A DNA stretch of 64,000 bases from Pseudomonadota bacterium (GTDB lineage: Bacteria; Pseudomonadota; Gammaproteobacteria; Enterobacterales; Enterobacteriaceae): assembly GCA_018261615.1 (NCBI GenBank), contig JAGTSE010000020.1, positions 62,001 to 126,000 of the forward strand. Reading direction: 5' to 3'. The position numbers and the translations under genes were made by a program. A model generated the notes under the pieces. It saw nothing but the letters and a program-made list of their open reading frames with translations, made no database searches and was not told the DNA's origin. Every line of letters starts with the position of its first letter. Positions within the stretch are counted from its first letter, which is position 1. Below, in pieces: positions 1-10,068 of the stretch.

Positions 1-217
1 TCGTCAGCACCAGATGGCAGCTCATTTCGTCCACCAGTTCGCACAGCGTTTGTTCGATGATGCTTTGCTCATCCGGGATCAACCGGGTCTCAATCTGAAA
101 CGGGGTTGTCAGCGCGCTCGCCAGCCACTCCTCAAGCGCAGGAATACCCTTGTCCTGGTAAATACCGCTGGATGCGCGATCGGAAACCGAAACTAAACCA
201 ATGCGTAGTGTGTCCAT
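1..217 (-). CDS. mog: Molybdopterin adenylyltransferase Mog (partial, N-terminal part)
   Basis: The minus strand encodes the first 72 or so residues of Mog, beginning MDTLRIGLVSVSDRASSG, and runs off the left edge. Mog adenylylates molybdopterin in the cytoplasm before molybdate insertion during molybdenum cofactor synthesis. The visible part is the start of the MoaB/Mog fold, including the SVSDR strand and the conserved stretch ELVDEMSCHLVLT. An in-frame ATG at 223 lies directly against the GGA of the ribosome binding site, so the ATG at 217, six bases from it, is the better start. It lies downstream of talB as in E. coli. Confidence 0.93.
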   Translation of the reverse strand, partial: MDTLRIGLVSVSDRASSGIYQDKGIPALEEWLASALTTPFQIETRLIPDEQSIIEQTLCELVDEMSCHLVLT

Positions 218-324
218 ATTCATTCCGTTCAAAAAAACTATTTAACGAAATGATACACGCTGAGGGGAAAGGCAGACAGTAGGGAGAGAAGAAGCGTGAC
301 CGGTAAACCGGTCACGCCTGAGGA

Positions 325-1278
325 TTACAGCAGATCGCCGATCATTTTTTCCAGTTTTTCCTGGTCAACGGCAAACTTACGGATACCATCCGCCAGTTTA
401 TCCACCGCCATCGGATCCTGGTTATGCTGCCACAGGAATTCCGCTTCGGTGATACGTTCCGGACGCGCTTTCACTTCACCGGTATACGCCAGTTTGCGCT
501 CGATGGTGCCAGCACTTTCAGACAGCTCTTTCAGCAGCGCCGGGGCGATGGTCAGACGGTCGCAGCCAGCCAGTTCGATGATTTCACCGGTATTACGGAA
601 GCTGGCGCCCATCACCACGGTTTCATAACCGTGCTGTTTGTAGTACTGGTAAATTTCGGTTACGGAAACCACACCTGGATCTTCTGCCGGCGCGTACTCT
701 TTCTTGTCGGTGTTGGCTTTGTACCAGTCGAGGATACGACCTACAAACGGGGAGATCAGGAATACGCCCGCTTCGGCACATGCACGCGCTTGCGCGAAGG
801 AGAACAACAGCGTCAGGTTACAGTTGATGCCCTCTTTCTCCAGTTGTTCAGCCGCGCGAATCCCCTGCCAGGTAGAGGCCAGTTTGATCAGGATACGATC
901 GTTGCTGATACCAGCATCGTTGTACATCTTGATCAGGCGTTTCGCTTTGGCGATAGAGGCTTCGGTGTCGTAAGAGAGACGAGCATCAACCTCAGTAGAG
1001 ATACGGCCTGGGATCAGTTTTAGGATTTCCAGACCAATGTTCACCGCCAGGCGATCTGTCGCGTCAACAACCTGCTGCGCACGATCGCTGCTCTGAGCGC
1101 GAGCCCATGTTACGGCATCATCGATCAGCTTACGGTATTCCGGGATTTGGGCAGCGCCAAGGATCAGAGAAGGGTTCGTTGTTGCATCCTGCGGCTGGTA
1201 CAGTTTCATTGCCGCAATATCTCCGGTATCAGCCACGACTGTTGTGTACTGACGCAGGGAGGTCAATTTATCCGTCAT
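325..1278 (-). CDS. talB: Transaldolase B
   Basis: 317 residues, the usual TalB length. It transfers a dihydroxyacetone unit between sedoheptulose 7-phosphate and glyceraldehyde 3-phosphate in the non-oxidative pentose phosphate pathway. The Schiff-base lysine sits in [12 protein letters not shown] near residue 132, and the N terminus [20 protein letters not shown] is that of TalB rather than TalA. The frame is open 21 codons further upstream, but MTDKL is the conserved start and is preceded by an AGAGA ribosome binding site. The gene is followed by mog, as in E. coli. Confidence 0.97.
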   Translation of the reverse strand: MTDKLTSLRQYTTVVADTGDIAAMKLYQPQDATTNPSLILGAAQIPEYRKLIDDAVTWARAQSSDRAQQVVDATDRLAVNIGLEILKLIPGRISTEVDARLSYDTEASIAKAKRLIKMYNDAGISNDRILIKLASTWQGIRAAEQLEKEGINCNLTLLFSFAQARACAEAGVFLISPFVGRILDWYKANTDKKEYAPAEDPGVVSVTEIYQYYKQHGYETVVMGASFRNTGEIIELAGCDRLTIAPALLKELSESAGTIERKLAYTGEVKARPERITEAEFLWQHNQDPMAVDKLADGIRKFAVDQEKLEKMIGDLL

Positions 1279-1358
1279 GATAATGTTTCTCTTTAAACGA
1301 TACCCTGAATAATTCATGTTTGGCCCACGACACATTTGCACCCCTGGAGCACAAACGC

Positions 1359-1394
1359 GGCCAGCGCACCTGAACGTGAAGTATGACGAGTATA
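1359..1394 (-). repeat. Half copy of a dispersed enterobacterial repeat upstream of talB
   Basis: Read on the minus strand this segment begins TATACTCGTCATACTTCA and ends in a GGTGCGCTGGCC-like motif. It aligns with one gap to the left end of the long repeat at 18239. It lies in the talB-yaaJ intergenic region (1279-1574), which must also hold both divergent promoters. No second arm is present, so this is a fragment. Confidence 0.6.
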
Positions 1395-1574
1395 CTTGTT
1401 AGGGGGATGTAACCGGTCTGCCCTGATGATAACACGACGCCCTGCCAGCGCAACCGCAGACAATGCTGTGTCAATAGTATGGTAAACTCTGCTAATTAAC
1501 TGCCTGCGAAGTGATACGCTCCCACCAATAGCCTCGCCTCAGGTCATAACCCGGCATCAACAAGAGGAATGTTA

Positions 1575-3005
1575 ATGCCAGAATTTTTCTCATTTATCAG
1601 TGAAATACTTTGGGGTTCATTCATGGTGTACTTGCTGGCAGCGGCAGGTATCTGGTTTGCTGTACGCAGTCAGTTTGTCCCCTTTCGTTTTCTGCCCGAC
1701 TTTGGGAAAAGCCTTAAAAGTAGCCGCACACCACAACCCAACGCGATCACCTCTTACCAGGCACTCTGTCTGAGCCTGGCAACACGGCTGGGCAGCGGCA
1801 ACCTGGCGGGCGTGGCTTTTGCATTAACCGCCGGCGGGCCAGGCGCCGTTTTCTGGATGTGGATCGCCGCGCTCATCGGTATGGTAATCAGCTTTGCCGA
1901 ATGCTCTCTGGCACAACTGTATAAAGAGCGTGATACGGAAAATCAGTTTCGCGGCGGCCCGGCATGGTATATGGCGCGCGGTTTAGGTATGCGCTGGATG
2001 GGTGTGCTTTTCTCAGTGTTCCTGCTGCTCGCGTATGGCCTGGTGTTTAATACCATTCAGTCCAGCGCCGTCGCACAGGCCGTGCACTTTGCGTGGGGCG
2101 TGCCGGGAATCGCCAGCGGCATGGCACTGGCGCTCTGCATTCTCTTTTTCATCGTTCGGGGATTAAAACCCACCGCCCGGCTGATGCAGTGGTTGGTGCC
2201 AGTGGTAGGGCTTACCTGGATTCTGGTCAGTCTGGGTCTTAGCCTTTGGCATGCCAACTTACTGCCAGAGATTTTTACCACCATCATTAAAAGCGCTTTC
2301 GGCTGGCAGGAAGCGGCGACAGGCACGATGGCATACACCCTGTGTCAGGCAATGACCAGCGGTTTTCAGCGCAGTATGTTTGCCAACGAAGCCGGGCTGG
2401 GATCATCGCCTAACGCCGCCGCTATGGCCGCCTCATGGCCGCCGCACCCGGTAGCACAGGGAATTGTGCAAATGATCGGCGTGCTGGTGGATACCTTCCT
2501 GGTCTGCACCGCCAGCGCAGTGGTATTGTTGCTGGCGGGTACGGTTCCGCTAAGCGATGCATTTGGTGGCATCCAACAATTGCAGCAAGCCATGACCTCA
2601 TTGACCGGTGGCTGGGGCGCAGGATTTGTCGCCTGTATCGTCCTGTTCTTCGCATTTACTTCGATCGTCACGAATTATATTTATGCGGAAAATAATCTGA
2701 TCTTTTTACGCTGCCACAGTAATCGAAACCTCTGGCTGCTGCGCATCGGTATTTTATCGATGGTAGTGGCAGGCCCCATATTCAGCGTACCGCTTATCTG
2801 GCACATTGCCGATGTCGTGATGGCACTGATGGCGATGATCAACCTGACCGCCATTTTGCTGCTTTCGCCAGTGGTCAGATTGCTGGCTCGTGACTATCTG
2901 CGCCAGCGCAAACTGGGAGTTATGCCGCTCTTCGACCCACAGCGTTATCCGGAAATAAAGCGTCAACTGGCGCCAGGCAGTTGGGACGACATTCCCCGTT
3001 CGTAG
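1575..3005 (+). CDS. yaaJ: AGCS-family alanine/glycine:sodium symporter (YaaJ-like)
   Basis: 476 residues with about ten hydrophobic membrane segments. The family couples uptake of alanine or glycine to sodium across the inner membrane; the substrate of YaaJ itself is inferred. Family signatures seen are GSGNLAGVAFALTAGGPGAV near residue 75, QFRGGPAWYMARGLG near 125 and FANEAGLGSSPNAAA near 275. An ATG at 1569 abuts the AGAGGA ribosome binding site, so the ATG six bases later gives correct spacing and matches the E. coli start. It lies divergent from talB, with yaaA following on the same strand 80 bp downstream. Confidence 0.93.
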   Translation: MPEFFSFISEILWGSFMVYLLAAAGIWFAVRSQFVPFRFLPDFGKSLKSSRTPQPNAITSYQALCLSLATRLGSGNLAGVAFALTAGGPGAVFWMWIAALIGMVISFAECSLAQLYKERDTENQFRGGPAWYMARGLGMRWMGVLFSVFLLLAYGLVFNTIQSSAVAQAVHFAWGVPGIASGMALALCILFFIVRGLKPTARLMQWLVPVVGLTWILVSLGLSLWHANLLPEIFTTIIKSAFGWQEAATGTMAYTLCQAMTSGFQRSMFANEAGLGSSPNAAAMAASWPPHPVAQGIVQMIGVLVDTFLVCTASAVVLLLAGTVPLSDAFGGIQQLQQAMTSLTGGWGAGFVACIVLFFAFTSIVTNYIYAENNLIFLRCHSNRNLWLLRIGILSMVVAGPIFSVPLIWHIADVVMALMAMINLTAILLLSPVVRLLARDYLRQRKLGVMPLFDPQRYPEIKRQLAPGSWDDIPRS

Positions 3006-3085
3006 CACTAATCGCAACTATCGATCAAGTCTGTAGTTTTTTTTGCTAAAGTCAGCGGAAATTTCTCGCACAGCAAGGACTGAGT

Positions 3086-3859
3086 ATGCTGATTCTTATT
3101 TCACCTGCCAAAACCCTCGATTACCAGAGCCCGCTGGCGACCACGCGTTTTACCCAGCCGGAACTGCTGGATCACTCACAGCAACTGATTAACAGCGCGC
3201 GTAAGCTCTCCGCGCCGCAAATCAAAGCGCTAATGGGGATCAGCGACAAGTTGGCCGACCTGAACGCCACGCGTTTTCACGACTGGCAACCTGATTTCAA
3301 CCCGGAAAATGCGCGCCAGGCCATCCTGGCATTTAAAGGGGATGTCTATACCGGCTTACAGGCAGAAACCTTTAGCGATGCGGATTTCGATTTCGCGCAG
3401 CAACATCTGCGTATGCTTTCCGGTTTATACGGCGTGCTGCGTCCACTGGATCTGATGCAGCCGTACCGGCTGGAGATGGGTATTCGCCTGGAAAATGCCA
3501 AAGGGAAAGATCTCTACCAGTTCTGGGGCGACGTGATCACTCACAAACTCAACGAAGCCATTGCGGCACAAGGCGATGAGACCGTTATCAATCTGGCCTC
3601 TGATGAATATTTCAAATCGGTCAAAACGCAAAAGCTGAACGCCAGGATCATTAAACCGGTGTTTCTTGACGAGAAAAACGGCAAATTCAAAGTCATCAGC
3701 TTCTACGCCAAAAAAGCACGCGGTCTGATGAGTCGTTTTATTATTGAGAATCACCTGACTAAACCGGAGCAATTAACTGGGTTTAACAGCGAAGGCTATT
3801 TCTTTGATCAGGAAGTTTCATCGCAAGAAGAGTTGGTGTTTAAGCGATACGAACAGTAA
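3086..3859 (+). CDS. yaaA: Peroxide stress protein YaaA
   Basis: 257 residues, full length for the YaaA/DUF328 family. It starts [16 protein letters not shown], the conserved family N terminus, after an AGCAAGGAC ribosome binding site. In E. coli YaaA is induced by OxyR under hydrogen peroxide stress and lowers unincorporated intracellular iron, limiting Fenton damage; that role is taken from the family. No OxyR site was identified here. It runs convergent with thrC across a strong hairpin. Confidence 0.95.
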   Translation: MLILISPAKTLDYQSPLATTRFTQPELLDHSQQLINSARKLSAPQIKALMGISDKLADLNATRFHDWQPDFNPENARQAILAFKGDVYTGLQAETFSDADFDFAQQHLRMLSGLYGVLRPLDLMQPYRLEMGIRLENAKGKDLYQFWGDVITHKLNEAIAAQGDETVINLASDEYFKSVKTQKLNARIIKPVFLDEKNGKFKVISFYAKKARGLMSRFIIENHLTKPEQLTGFNSEGYFFDQEVSSQEELVFKRYEQ

Positions 3860-3879
3860 GAGAAACCCTCTCCAGCTCG

Positions 3880-3918
3880 AGCTGTCTCTTGATCAGATCT
3901 TCTGATCAAGAGACAGCT
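3880..3918. repeat. 18-bp perfect inverted repeat built from two Tn5/IS50-type inside ends
   Basis: Bases 3882-3900 read CTGTCTCTTGATCAGATCT, which is the 19-bp inside end of IS50/Tn5 as I remember it. Bases 3901-3916 are its inverted partner lacking three inner bases. Together with flanking AGC and GCT they make an 18-bp stem with a 3-nt loop (3898-3900). It sits between the convergent genes yaaA and thrC where a bidirectional terminator would be expected, but neither strand has a T-tract after the stem. Confidence 0.8.
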
Positions 3919-3941
3919 TGCAGGCAGGGGAAGCAGAGAAA

Positions 3942-5228
3942 TTACGCGTTACGCATCATCAACTGACGTAATGCAGCAAAATCCGCAGGCAAGTGGTGGG
4001 AAAGCAGCGGCAGATCTGCACGATCCGCCAGCTCTTTCGGCAGCGGCAACGATTCGCCCAAAATCTCTTCCACGCTCTCTTTGAATTTCGCAGGATGAGC
4101 CGTACCAAGGAACAGACCGTACTCGCCCGGATTAAGCTGATCGCGCAGGGCGCGATATGCAATCGCGGCATGCGGCTCTGAAACATAGCCTTTATCCTTC
4201 AGCTCACGCATGGCCGCTTTCGTCGTTTCATCGTCCACAGCAGCATAACCCAGCTCATTCAGACGCCAGATTTTACGGCGGAACAGCTCTTCAACGCGCG
4301 GCCAGTTGTTCGGCTGGCTAACATCCATGGCATTTGAGAGCGTCGCTTGCGTCGCTTTTGGCTGCCATTGCCCCTCTTTGAGGAAACGTGGCACGGTATC
4401 GTTGGCATTGGTCGCTGCGATAAAGCGTTTGATCGGCAGCCCCAGCGATTTCGCCAGCAAACCCGCGGTCAGATCGCCGAAGTTACCGCTCGGTACGGAA
4501 ACCACCAGTTGGTTGCGCGCTTCCTGCGGTAGCTGCGCGACCGCTTCGAAGTAGTAACAAATCTGCGCCAGCAATCGGCTGATATTGATCGAGTTCGCCG
4601 AGTTCAGCCCCAGCGCGGCTTTCAATTCTTCATCATCGAAGGCTTGTTTCACCAGCGCCTGGCAGGCATCGAAGTCGGCATCAATCGCCACAGTTTCGAT
4701 ATTACCACCGAGCGTACAGAACAGTTTTTCCTGCAACGGACTGATTTTGCCTTGCGGATAGAGGATCACCACGCGCACATTTTTCATGCCGTAGAAGGCA
4801 TGTGCTACCGCAGCACCGGTATCACCCGAGGTAGCAGTCAGAATGGTCACCGGTTTGTCGCCGCTGATGGCGCTCAGCATCTGCGCCATAAAACGTCCGC
4901 CGAAATCTTTAAACGCCAGCGTTGGCCCATGGAACAACTCCAGACAGCCGATATCGCTCTCTACCGGTTTAACCGGCGCCGGGAAAGCAAACGCGGCGCG
5001 TACCCGCGCTTCCAGTTCGTCCTGCGGAATTTCATCGCCAATAAAAGCAGCAAGGATCTTCGCGCTACGGCTGACGAAATCCTGCTCCAGCATGACGTCG
5101 ATTTCCGTCAGGTTAAATTCCGGCAGGTCGTGCGGGAAAAACAGGCCCTGATTTTTGCCAAGCCCCTGCGTTACGGCCTGCGCAAAGCTGACCTGCTCGT
5201 TGTGATCTTTTAAATTGTAGAGTTTCAT
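3942..5228 (-). CDS. thrC: Threonine synthase
   Basis: 428 residues, the normal length. It converts O-phospho-L-homoserine to L-threonine with pyridoxal phosphate in the cytoplasm. The PLP lysine lies in HGPTLAFKDFGGRF near residue 107, and the phosphate-binding loop VSVPSGNFGDLTAG is near 245. It is the last gene of thrLABC, starting three bases after the thrB stop, so expression depends on thrL attenuation. It ends near the hairpin at 3880-3918. Confidence 0.98.
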   Translation of the reverse strand: MKLYNLKDHNEQVSFAQAVTQGLGKNQGLFFPHDLPEFNLTEIDVMLEQDFVSRSAKILAAFIGDEIPQDELEARVRAAFAFPAPVKPVESDIGCLELFHGPTLAFKDFGGRFMAQMLSAISGDKPVTILTATSGDTGAAVAHAFYGMKNVRVVILYPQGKISPLQEKLFCTLGGNIETVAIDADFDACQALVKQAFDDEELKAALGLNSANSINISRLLAQICYYFEAVAQLPQEARNQLVVSVPSGNFGDLTAGLLAKSLGLPIKRFIAATNANDTVPRFLKEGQWQPKATQATLSNAMDVSQPNNWPRVEELFRRKIWRLNELGYAAVDDETTKAAMRELKDKGYVSEPHAAIAYRALRDQLNPGEYGLFLGTAHPAKFKESVEEILGESLPLPKELADRADLPLLSHHLPADFAALRQLMMRNA

Positions 5229-5231
5229 TGG

Positions 5232-6161
5232 TTATCCCACTACTCGTGCGCCCGCCGTATCCAGCCGGCAAATATGAACAAAGCCTTCCTGATTTTGCAG
5301 ATAGTGTTTGCCTAGCCAGTCGGCTACGCGCTGGGCGGTATCCGGCTTATCACACAAAGCAAACAGCGTTGGCCCGGAACCGGAAATCCCACAGGCCAAC
5401 GCGCCAATATCGGCCACTGCCTGACGCGCTTCGCCAAAGCCCGGCAGCAATTTCATGCGGTACGGCTCGGCAATCACGTCTTTCATCAATTTTGCCGCCA
5501 GCTCGGGCTGGCGGGTGTAGCAGGCATGAATAAAGCCCGCCAGATGTCGCCCGTGAGCGATGCAATCCTGACGGCGATATTGCGCGGGCAAAATTGCGCG
5601 CGCTTCCGCCGTTGAGACTTTAATACCCGGATAAGCCAGCACCCACAACCATTCATCAAAACCGGGTACCTGCTGGCTGATAATGCCGCTTTCCTCGATC
5701 ATCAACTGCATACCGCCGAGGAAACAGGGTGCGACGTTGTCGTAATGCACACTGCCTGAAATGCGCCCTTCCAGCTCGCCCATCAGCGCCAGCATGCGCG
5801 TATCATCCAGCGGTTTACCGCAGTACTCGTTCATCGCCACCAGCGCGGCGACAACAGAACAAGCGCTGGAACCGAGCCCCGAGCCAATCGGCATGTTTTT
5901 TTCCAGCGTCATTGCCACCGGAACCTGCTTGCCAATCGTCTGGCAGAATAGTTCCCAGCACTGATAAACAATATTTTCCTGCGGTTCAGTCGGTAATTTA
6001 CTGGCAAAACGGCCAATATTTTTCAGGCTGAAATGTTCTGCGGCTTCCACCGAAACATTATCGCCCAGCAAAGTTCCATCTACCGGCGTTACCGCCGCGC
6101 CCAGCACATCAAAGCCAACACTCATATTGGCGCTTGAAGCCGGAGCATACACCTTCACCAT
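5232..6161 (-). CDS. thrB: Homoserine kinase
   Basis: 309 residues. This GHMP-family kinase phosphorylates homoserine using ATP, giving the ThrC substrate. The GHMP ATP-binding loop [12 protein letters not shown] is near residue 92, and the N terminus [21 protein letters not shown] is diagnostic. It begins one base after the thrA stop and is followed three bases later by thrC, consistent with translational coupling in the thr operon. Confidence 0.98.
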   Translation of the reverse strand: MVKVYAPASSANMSVGFDVLGAAVTPVDGTLLGDNVSVEAAEHFSLKNIGRFASKLPTEPQENIVYQCWELFCQTIGKQVPVAMTLEKNMPIGSGLGSSACSVVAALVAMNEYCGKPLDDTRMLALMGELEGRISGSVHYDNVAPCFLGGMQLMIEESGIISQQVPGFDEWLWVLAYPGIKVSTAEARAILPAQYRRQDCIAHGRHLAGFIHACYTRQPELAAKLMKDVIAEPYRMKLLPGFGEARQAVADIGALACGISGSGPTLFALCDKPDTAQRVADWLGKHYLQNQEGFVHICRLDTAGARVVG

Positions 6162-6162
6162 G

Positions 6163-8625
6163 TCAGACTCCTAACTTCCAGGACAAGGTACGCAGCAGGT
6201 CTGCGAAGACGCCAGCTGCTGTTACATCGTTACCCGCGCCGTAACCGCGTAATACCAACGGCAACGGCTGATAATAGTGGCTGTAGAACGCCAGCGCATT
6301 CTCACCATTTTTCACTTTGTAGAGCGGATCATTACCGTCAACAGCGGCGATCTTCACCCGACAGGTGCCATCTTCCTCGATATTACCGACATAACGCAGA
6401 ACTTTTCCTTCATCGCGGGCTAGCGCCACACGAGATGCGAACTCGTCATCCAGTTGCGGCAGGCGCGCCATTAAGCTCTCAACATCGCCGGACGCATCAA
6501 ACGTTGCGGGTAAGACAGGCTCAATGACGATATCAGAAAGCTCCAGTTCTCGCCCGGTTTCACGAGCGAGAATCAGCAACTTACGTGCTACATCCATCCC
6601 GGAGAGATCGTCTCGCGGGTCCGGTTCGGTGTAACCCAACTCGCGCGCCAGCGCCGTGGCTTCCGAGAGGTTCATTCCCTCGTCCAGTTTGCCGAAAATA
6701 AACGACAGTGAGCCAGAAAGGATCCCGGAAAAATGTTGTAACTCATCACCAGCGTTGAGCAGGTTTTGCAGGTTTTCAATCACCGGCAGGCCCGCACCAA
6801 CGTTGGTGTCATAAAGGAACTTACGCCGAGATTTCTCCGCTGCACGACGCAACTGGTGATAATAATCCAGTGACGAGGTGTTGGCTTTCTTATTCGGCGT
6901 GACAACGTGGAAACCTTCCCGCAGGAAATCCGCATACTGATCGGCCATAGCCTGGCTGGAAGTACAGTCAACAATCACCGGATTAAGCAAATGATACTCT
7001 TTTACCAGACGGATCAAGCGCCCCAGATTGAAAGGCTCTTTCGCCTGCGCCATTTCGGCCTGCCAGTTTTCCAGATTCAGGCCGTGTACATTGGTCATCA
7101 ACGCTTTTGAATTCGCCACGCCGCAGACACGCAGATCGATATGCTTGTTTTTCAACCAGCCTTGTTGACGCTTCAACTGCTCCAGCAACGCGCCGCCGAC
7201 ACCGCCAACACCGATGACAAAAACTTCAATCACCTGGTCGGTGTTAAACAACATCTGGTGAGTAACGCGCACCCCAGTCGTCGCATCATCATTGCTCACC
7301 ACAACCGAGATAGAGCGTTCAGAGGAGCCCTGAGCAATCGCCACAATGTTGATATTGGCGCGAGCCAGAGCGGCAAAGAATTTTGCCGAGATACCGCGCA
7401 AGGTACGCATGCCATCGCCGACCACGGAGATGATCGCCAGACGCTCCATTACTGCCAGCGGTTCCAGCAGCCCCTCTTTGAGTTCCAGATAGAACTCCTC
7501 ATTCATCGCTTTCTGAGCGTGAACACAATCGGACTGTGGCACACAAAAGCTGATGCTGTATTCCGAGGAGGATTGGGTAATCAAGACGACGGAAATCCCT
7601 GAGCGCGACATCGCCGCAAATACGCGGGCGGCCATGCCGACCATGCCTTTCATGCCTGGGCCTGAAACGCTAAACATCGCCATGTTGTTCAGGTTGGAGA
7701 TCCCTTTTACCGGCAGGTCATCTTCGTCCGACGTTGCGCCAATGAGTGTGCCGGGGGCTTGCGGGTTACCGGTATTTTTAATCAGGCAAGGGATGTGGAA
7801 CTGAGCAATCGGGGTAATCGTGCGGGGGTGAAGAACTTTGGCGCCGAAGTAGGAAAGCTCCATGGCCTCCTGATACGACATTGACTTCAGCAATCTGGCG
7901 TCCGGTACCTGTCTTGGGTCGCAAGTATAGACACCATCGACATCCGTCCAGATCTCACAACAATCGGCGCGTAAACAGGCGGCCAGCACGGCGGCAGAGT
8001 AATCCGAACCGTTGCGCCCCAGCACAACCAGCTCACCTTTTTCGTTACCGGCAGTGAAACCTGCCATCAGCACCATATGATCCTGCGGGATGCGGCTGGC
8101 AGCGATACGACGAGTTGATTCGGCAATATCGACAGTCGATTCCAGATAGTGACCGACGGCGAGTAATTTTTCCACCGGATCGATAACGCTGACTTTATGA
8201 CCACGCGCTTCCAGCAGACCGGCCATGATGGCGATGGAGAGTTTTTCGCCACGGCAGATCAGCGCCGCGTTGATACTGTCCGGGCACTGCCCCAGCAGGC
8301 TGATACCATGCAGAACATGTTTGATCTGTGCAAATTCTTGTTCGACGAAGGTTTTTAACTGTGCGAGGGGAAATCCAGGTTGCGCATCGGCCAGCCCTTG
8401 CAGCAGGTCGGCAAAAATACGTTCTGCATCGCTAATATTCGGTACTGCATCCTGGCCACTGATGGTCTTTTCGATCATCGCCACCAGATGGTTGGTGATT
8501 TTCGCCGGGGCAGAAAGTACGGTCGCTACCTGCCCTTGCCTGGCATTGCTTTCCAGAATGTCGGCAACACGCAGAAAACGTTCTGCATTTGCCACTGATG
8601 TACCGCCGAACTTCAACACTCGCAT
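6163..8625 (-). CDS. thrA: Bifunctional aspartokinase I / homoserine dehydrogenase I
   Basis: 820 residues, equal to E. coli ThrA. The N-terminal aspartate kinase begins [17 protein letters not shown] with the KFGGTS motif. A central ACT regulatory region covers roughly 315-460 and would mediate threonine feedback inhibition. A C-terminal homoserine dehydrogenase begins near 465 with the NAD(P)-binding [14 protein letters not shown]. It catalyses the first and third steps of threonine synthesis from aspartate and is controlled by thrL attenuation. Confidence 0.98.
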   Translation of the reverse strand: MRVLKFGGTSVANAERFLRVADILESNARQGQVATVLSAPAKITNHLVAMIEKTISGQDAVPNISDAERIFADLLQGLADAQPGFPLAQLKTFVEQEFAQIKHVLHGISLLGQCPDSINAALICRGEKLSIAIMAGLLEARGHKVSVIDPVEKLLAVGHYLESTVDIAESTRRIAASRIPQDHMVLMAGFTAGNEKGELVVLGRNGSDYSAAVLAACLRADCCEIWTDVDGVYTCDPRQVPDARLLKSMSYQEAMELSYFGAKVLHPRTITPIAQFHIPCLIKNTGNPQAPGTLIGATSDEDDLPVKGISNLNNMAMFSVSGPGMKGMVGMAARVFAAMSRSGISVVLITQSSSEYSISFCVPQSDCVHAQKAMNEEFYLELKEGLLEPLAVMERLAIISVVGDGMRTLRGISAKFFAALARANINIVAIAQGSSERSISVVVSNDDATTGVRVTHQMLFNTDQVIEVFVIGVGGVGGALLEQLKRQQGWLKNKHIDLRVCGVANSKALMTNVHGLNLENWQAEMAQAKEPFNLGRLIRLVKEYHLLNPVIVDCTSSQAMADQYADFLREGFHVVTPNKKANTSSLDYYHQLRRAAEKSRRKFLYDTNVGAGLPVIENLQNLLNAGDELQHFSGILSGSLSFIFGKLDEGMNLSEATALARELGYTEPDPRDDLSGMDVARKLLILARETGRELELSDIVIEPVLPATFDASGDVESLMARLPQLDDEFASRVALARDEGKVLRYVGNIEEDGTCRVKIAAVDGNDPLYKVKNGENALAFYSHYYQPLPLVLRGYGAGNDVTAAGVFADLLRTLSWKLGV

Positions 8626-8650
8626 GGTTTTACCCCTTGATCTTTGGTCG

Positions 8651-8687
8651 AAAAAAAAGCCCGCACTGTTCGGGTGCGGGCTTTTTT
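8651..8687 (-). terminator. thr operon attenuator terminator
   Basis: On the minus strand an 8-bp GC-rich stem (GCCCGCAC / GTGCGGGC, 8659-8681) is followed by eight Ts. It lies between the thrL stop and the thrA start. This is the classical intrinsic terminator of threonine/isoleucine attenuation: with charged tRNAs plentiful, transcription stops here. Confidence 0.95.
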
Positions 8688-8705
8688 CTGTGTTTCCTGT
8701 ACGCG

Positions 8706-8774
8706 TCAGCCCGCACCGTTACCTGTGGTAATGGTGATGGTTGTAATAATGGTAATGGTGCTGATGCGTGTCAT
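8706..8774 (-). CDS. thrL: thr operon leader peptide
   Basis: A 22-codon ORF reading [20 protein letters not shown] then AG. It contains eight threonine and six isoleucine codons, so ribosome stalling senses both aminoacyl-tRNAs. E. coli ThrL is 21 residues, so this copy is one codon longer and richer in Ile. The terminal GNGAG matches. It directly precedes the attenuator hairpin and thrA. Confidence 0.96.
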   Translation of the reverse strand: MTRISTITIITTITITTGNGAG

Positions 8775-8816
8775 AGATGTTATGTACTCTGTAATATTAT
8801 CTGTCTGTACAGTATG

Positions 8817-8852
8817 CCTATATTGGTTAAAGTATCTGCCCGCTTAAGTCAA
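8817..8852 (-). promoter_or_regulatory. thr operon promoter region
   Basis: On the minus strand TTGACT (8847-8852) and TATAGG (8817-8822) lie in a block that closely resembles the E. coli thr promoter, including the stretch ACTTTAACCAATATAGGCAT. The exact -35/-10 pairing is not obvious from spacing, so only the region is called. The rest of the 8853-8984 gap is AT-rich with no further feature seen. Confidence 0.7.
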
Positions 8853-8984
8853 TTTATTTTTATTTTTTGCGTTTTTATTCGCCTTCCCGGCTACGCTGAA
8901 ACGACAGTAACTTTCAGCGCGACATGGTCATTACAATAATAGATTTCAGCGGTTTTAACTATAAAACAAACTTATCGTAGTGAC

Positions 8985-9671
8985 TTACTCGGAGAGTTTT
9001 TTTTCAATATCGTGCAGCAATCGGTGCAACATTGCCGTATCCCGCTGTTCAAGCAGACCAAGACGCTGATCCAGCCAGTCTGCCATTTTGATATCGTCCG
9101 CAACGCAGAGTTTTTCCAGTAATTCACGGGCTCGCAAGCGCAATGCGCGCAACTGGTTATCATCAACCGGAGCCACTTGCTGAGGTGCCTGTTGCATTAA
9201 TGATGCTAATTGATAGCAAAAAACCATTACTGCCTGCCCCAGATTCAGCGATGGATAATCCGCGGCCATCGGCACACCGGTTAAGATGTCTGCCAGCGCC
9301 AGCTCTTCATTGGTTAAACCGGAATCTTCGCGGCCAAAGACCAGCGCGGCACTGCCAAGCCATGTGCGTTTCTCTTGCAATAGCGGCACCAGTTCTGCTG
9401 GCGTCGCGTAATAGTGGAACTTCGCCCGGCTACGCGCCGTGGTCGCAATGGTGAACTGAACGTCCGCCAGCGCGTCGGCAAGCGTCGCATAAGTTTTAAC
9501 ATTATCAAGGATATCGCCGGAGCCGTGGGCAACACGGCGCGCACCATCCTGCAAATGCGCATCGCTATCGACGATGCGCAAGTCATGAAACCCCATGGTT
9601 TTCATCGCCCGGGCAGCAGCCCCAACATTTTCGGGCCTCGCAGGGCAAACAAGCACTACAACCAATTGCAT
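8985..9671 (-). CDS. yjtD: SPOUT (TrmH-family) RNA methyltransferase YjtD
   Basis: 228 residues from MQLVVVLVCPARPENVGAAA. This is the TrmJ-like family of SAM-dependent tRNA/rRNA ribose methyltransferases with the deep trefoil knot. The motifs ARPENVGAAARAMKTMGF, TTARSRAKFHYYATP and FGREDSGLTNEEL are present. The frame is open 14 codons further upstream, but MQL has the GAGAAAG ribosome binding site and matches the E. coli start. The RNA target is not known for YjtD; function is inferred from family. Confidence 0.92.
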   Translation of the reverse strand: MQLVVVLVCPARPENVGAAARAMKTMGFHDLRIVDSDAHLQDGARRVAHGSGDILDNVKTYATLADALADVQFTIATTARSRAKFHYYATPAELVPLLQEKRTWLGSAALVFGREDSGLTNEELALADILTGVPMAADYPSLNLGQAVMVFCYQLASLMQQAPQQVAPVDDNQLRALRLRARELLEKLCVADDIKMADWLDQRLGLLEQRDTAMLHRLLHDIEKKLSE

Positions 9672-10013
9672 TTTACTTTCTCTTCTTACTGATTCCGCAG
9701 GAGAATGTGACATATATCAACATACTACGCAGAGCGAATTTACAATTTTCTAACACAAATCATTGATTTTCAGATTACACACAATTAAAAAAGCTAAACT
9801 GTTTATCAGCAATCGTACCTGCTAAGATGTTAACAGAAAGGGCTTATCCCTCTGTTTATACATAGTATTTTATTACTGTATTTCGTTCTTGTATTGGATT
9901 CATCATATCTATCAATTAATATGCGCAACTAGTTGGTTTATTGATAAATAGTCGCCAGCTCTGGCATTTGGCCGTGAAGATTTCGCCAGACTGTTAACGT
10001 GCTACAATTGAAC

Positions 10014-10027
10014 TTGATATATGTCAA
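10014..10027. promoter_or_regulatory. FNR-type box in the arcA promoter region
   Basis: TTGATATATGTCAA matches the FNR consensus TTGAT-N4-ATCAA at nine of ten half-site positions. arcA is activated by FNR in E. coli, so the location, about 280 bp upstream of the ArcA start, is meaningful. The rest of 9672-10068 is AT-rich leader and promoter sequence with no further clear element. Confidence 0.65.
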
Positions 10028-10068
10028 CGAAGCGTAGTTTTATTGGGTGTCATTTACGTCTTAGCCTG

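Noticed and set aside
424..1023. A 199-codon frame antisense to talB
   Set aside because: It is fully inside talB with low-complexity composition; talB is unambiguous.
8651..8687. A novel hairpin before thrA
   Set aside because: It is the known thr attenuator.
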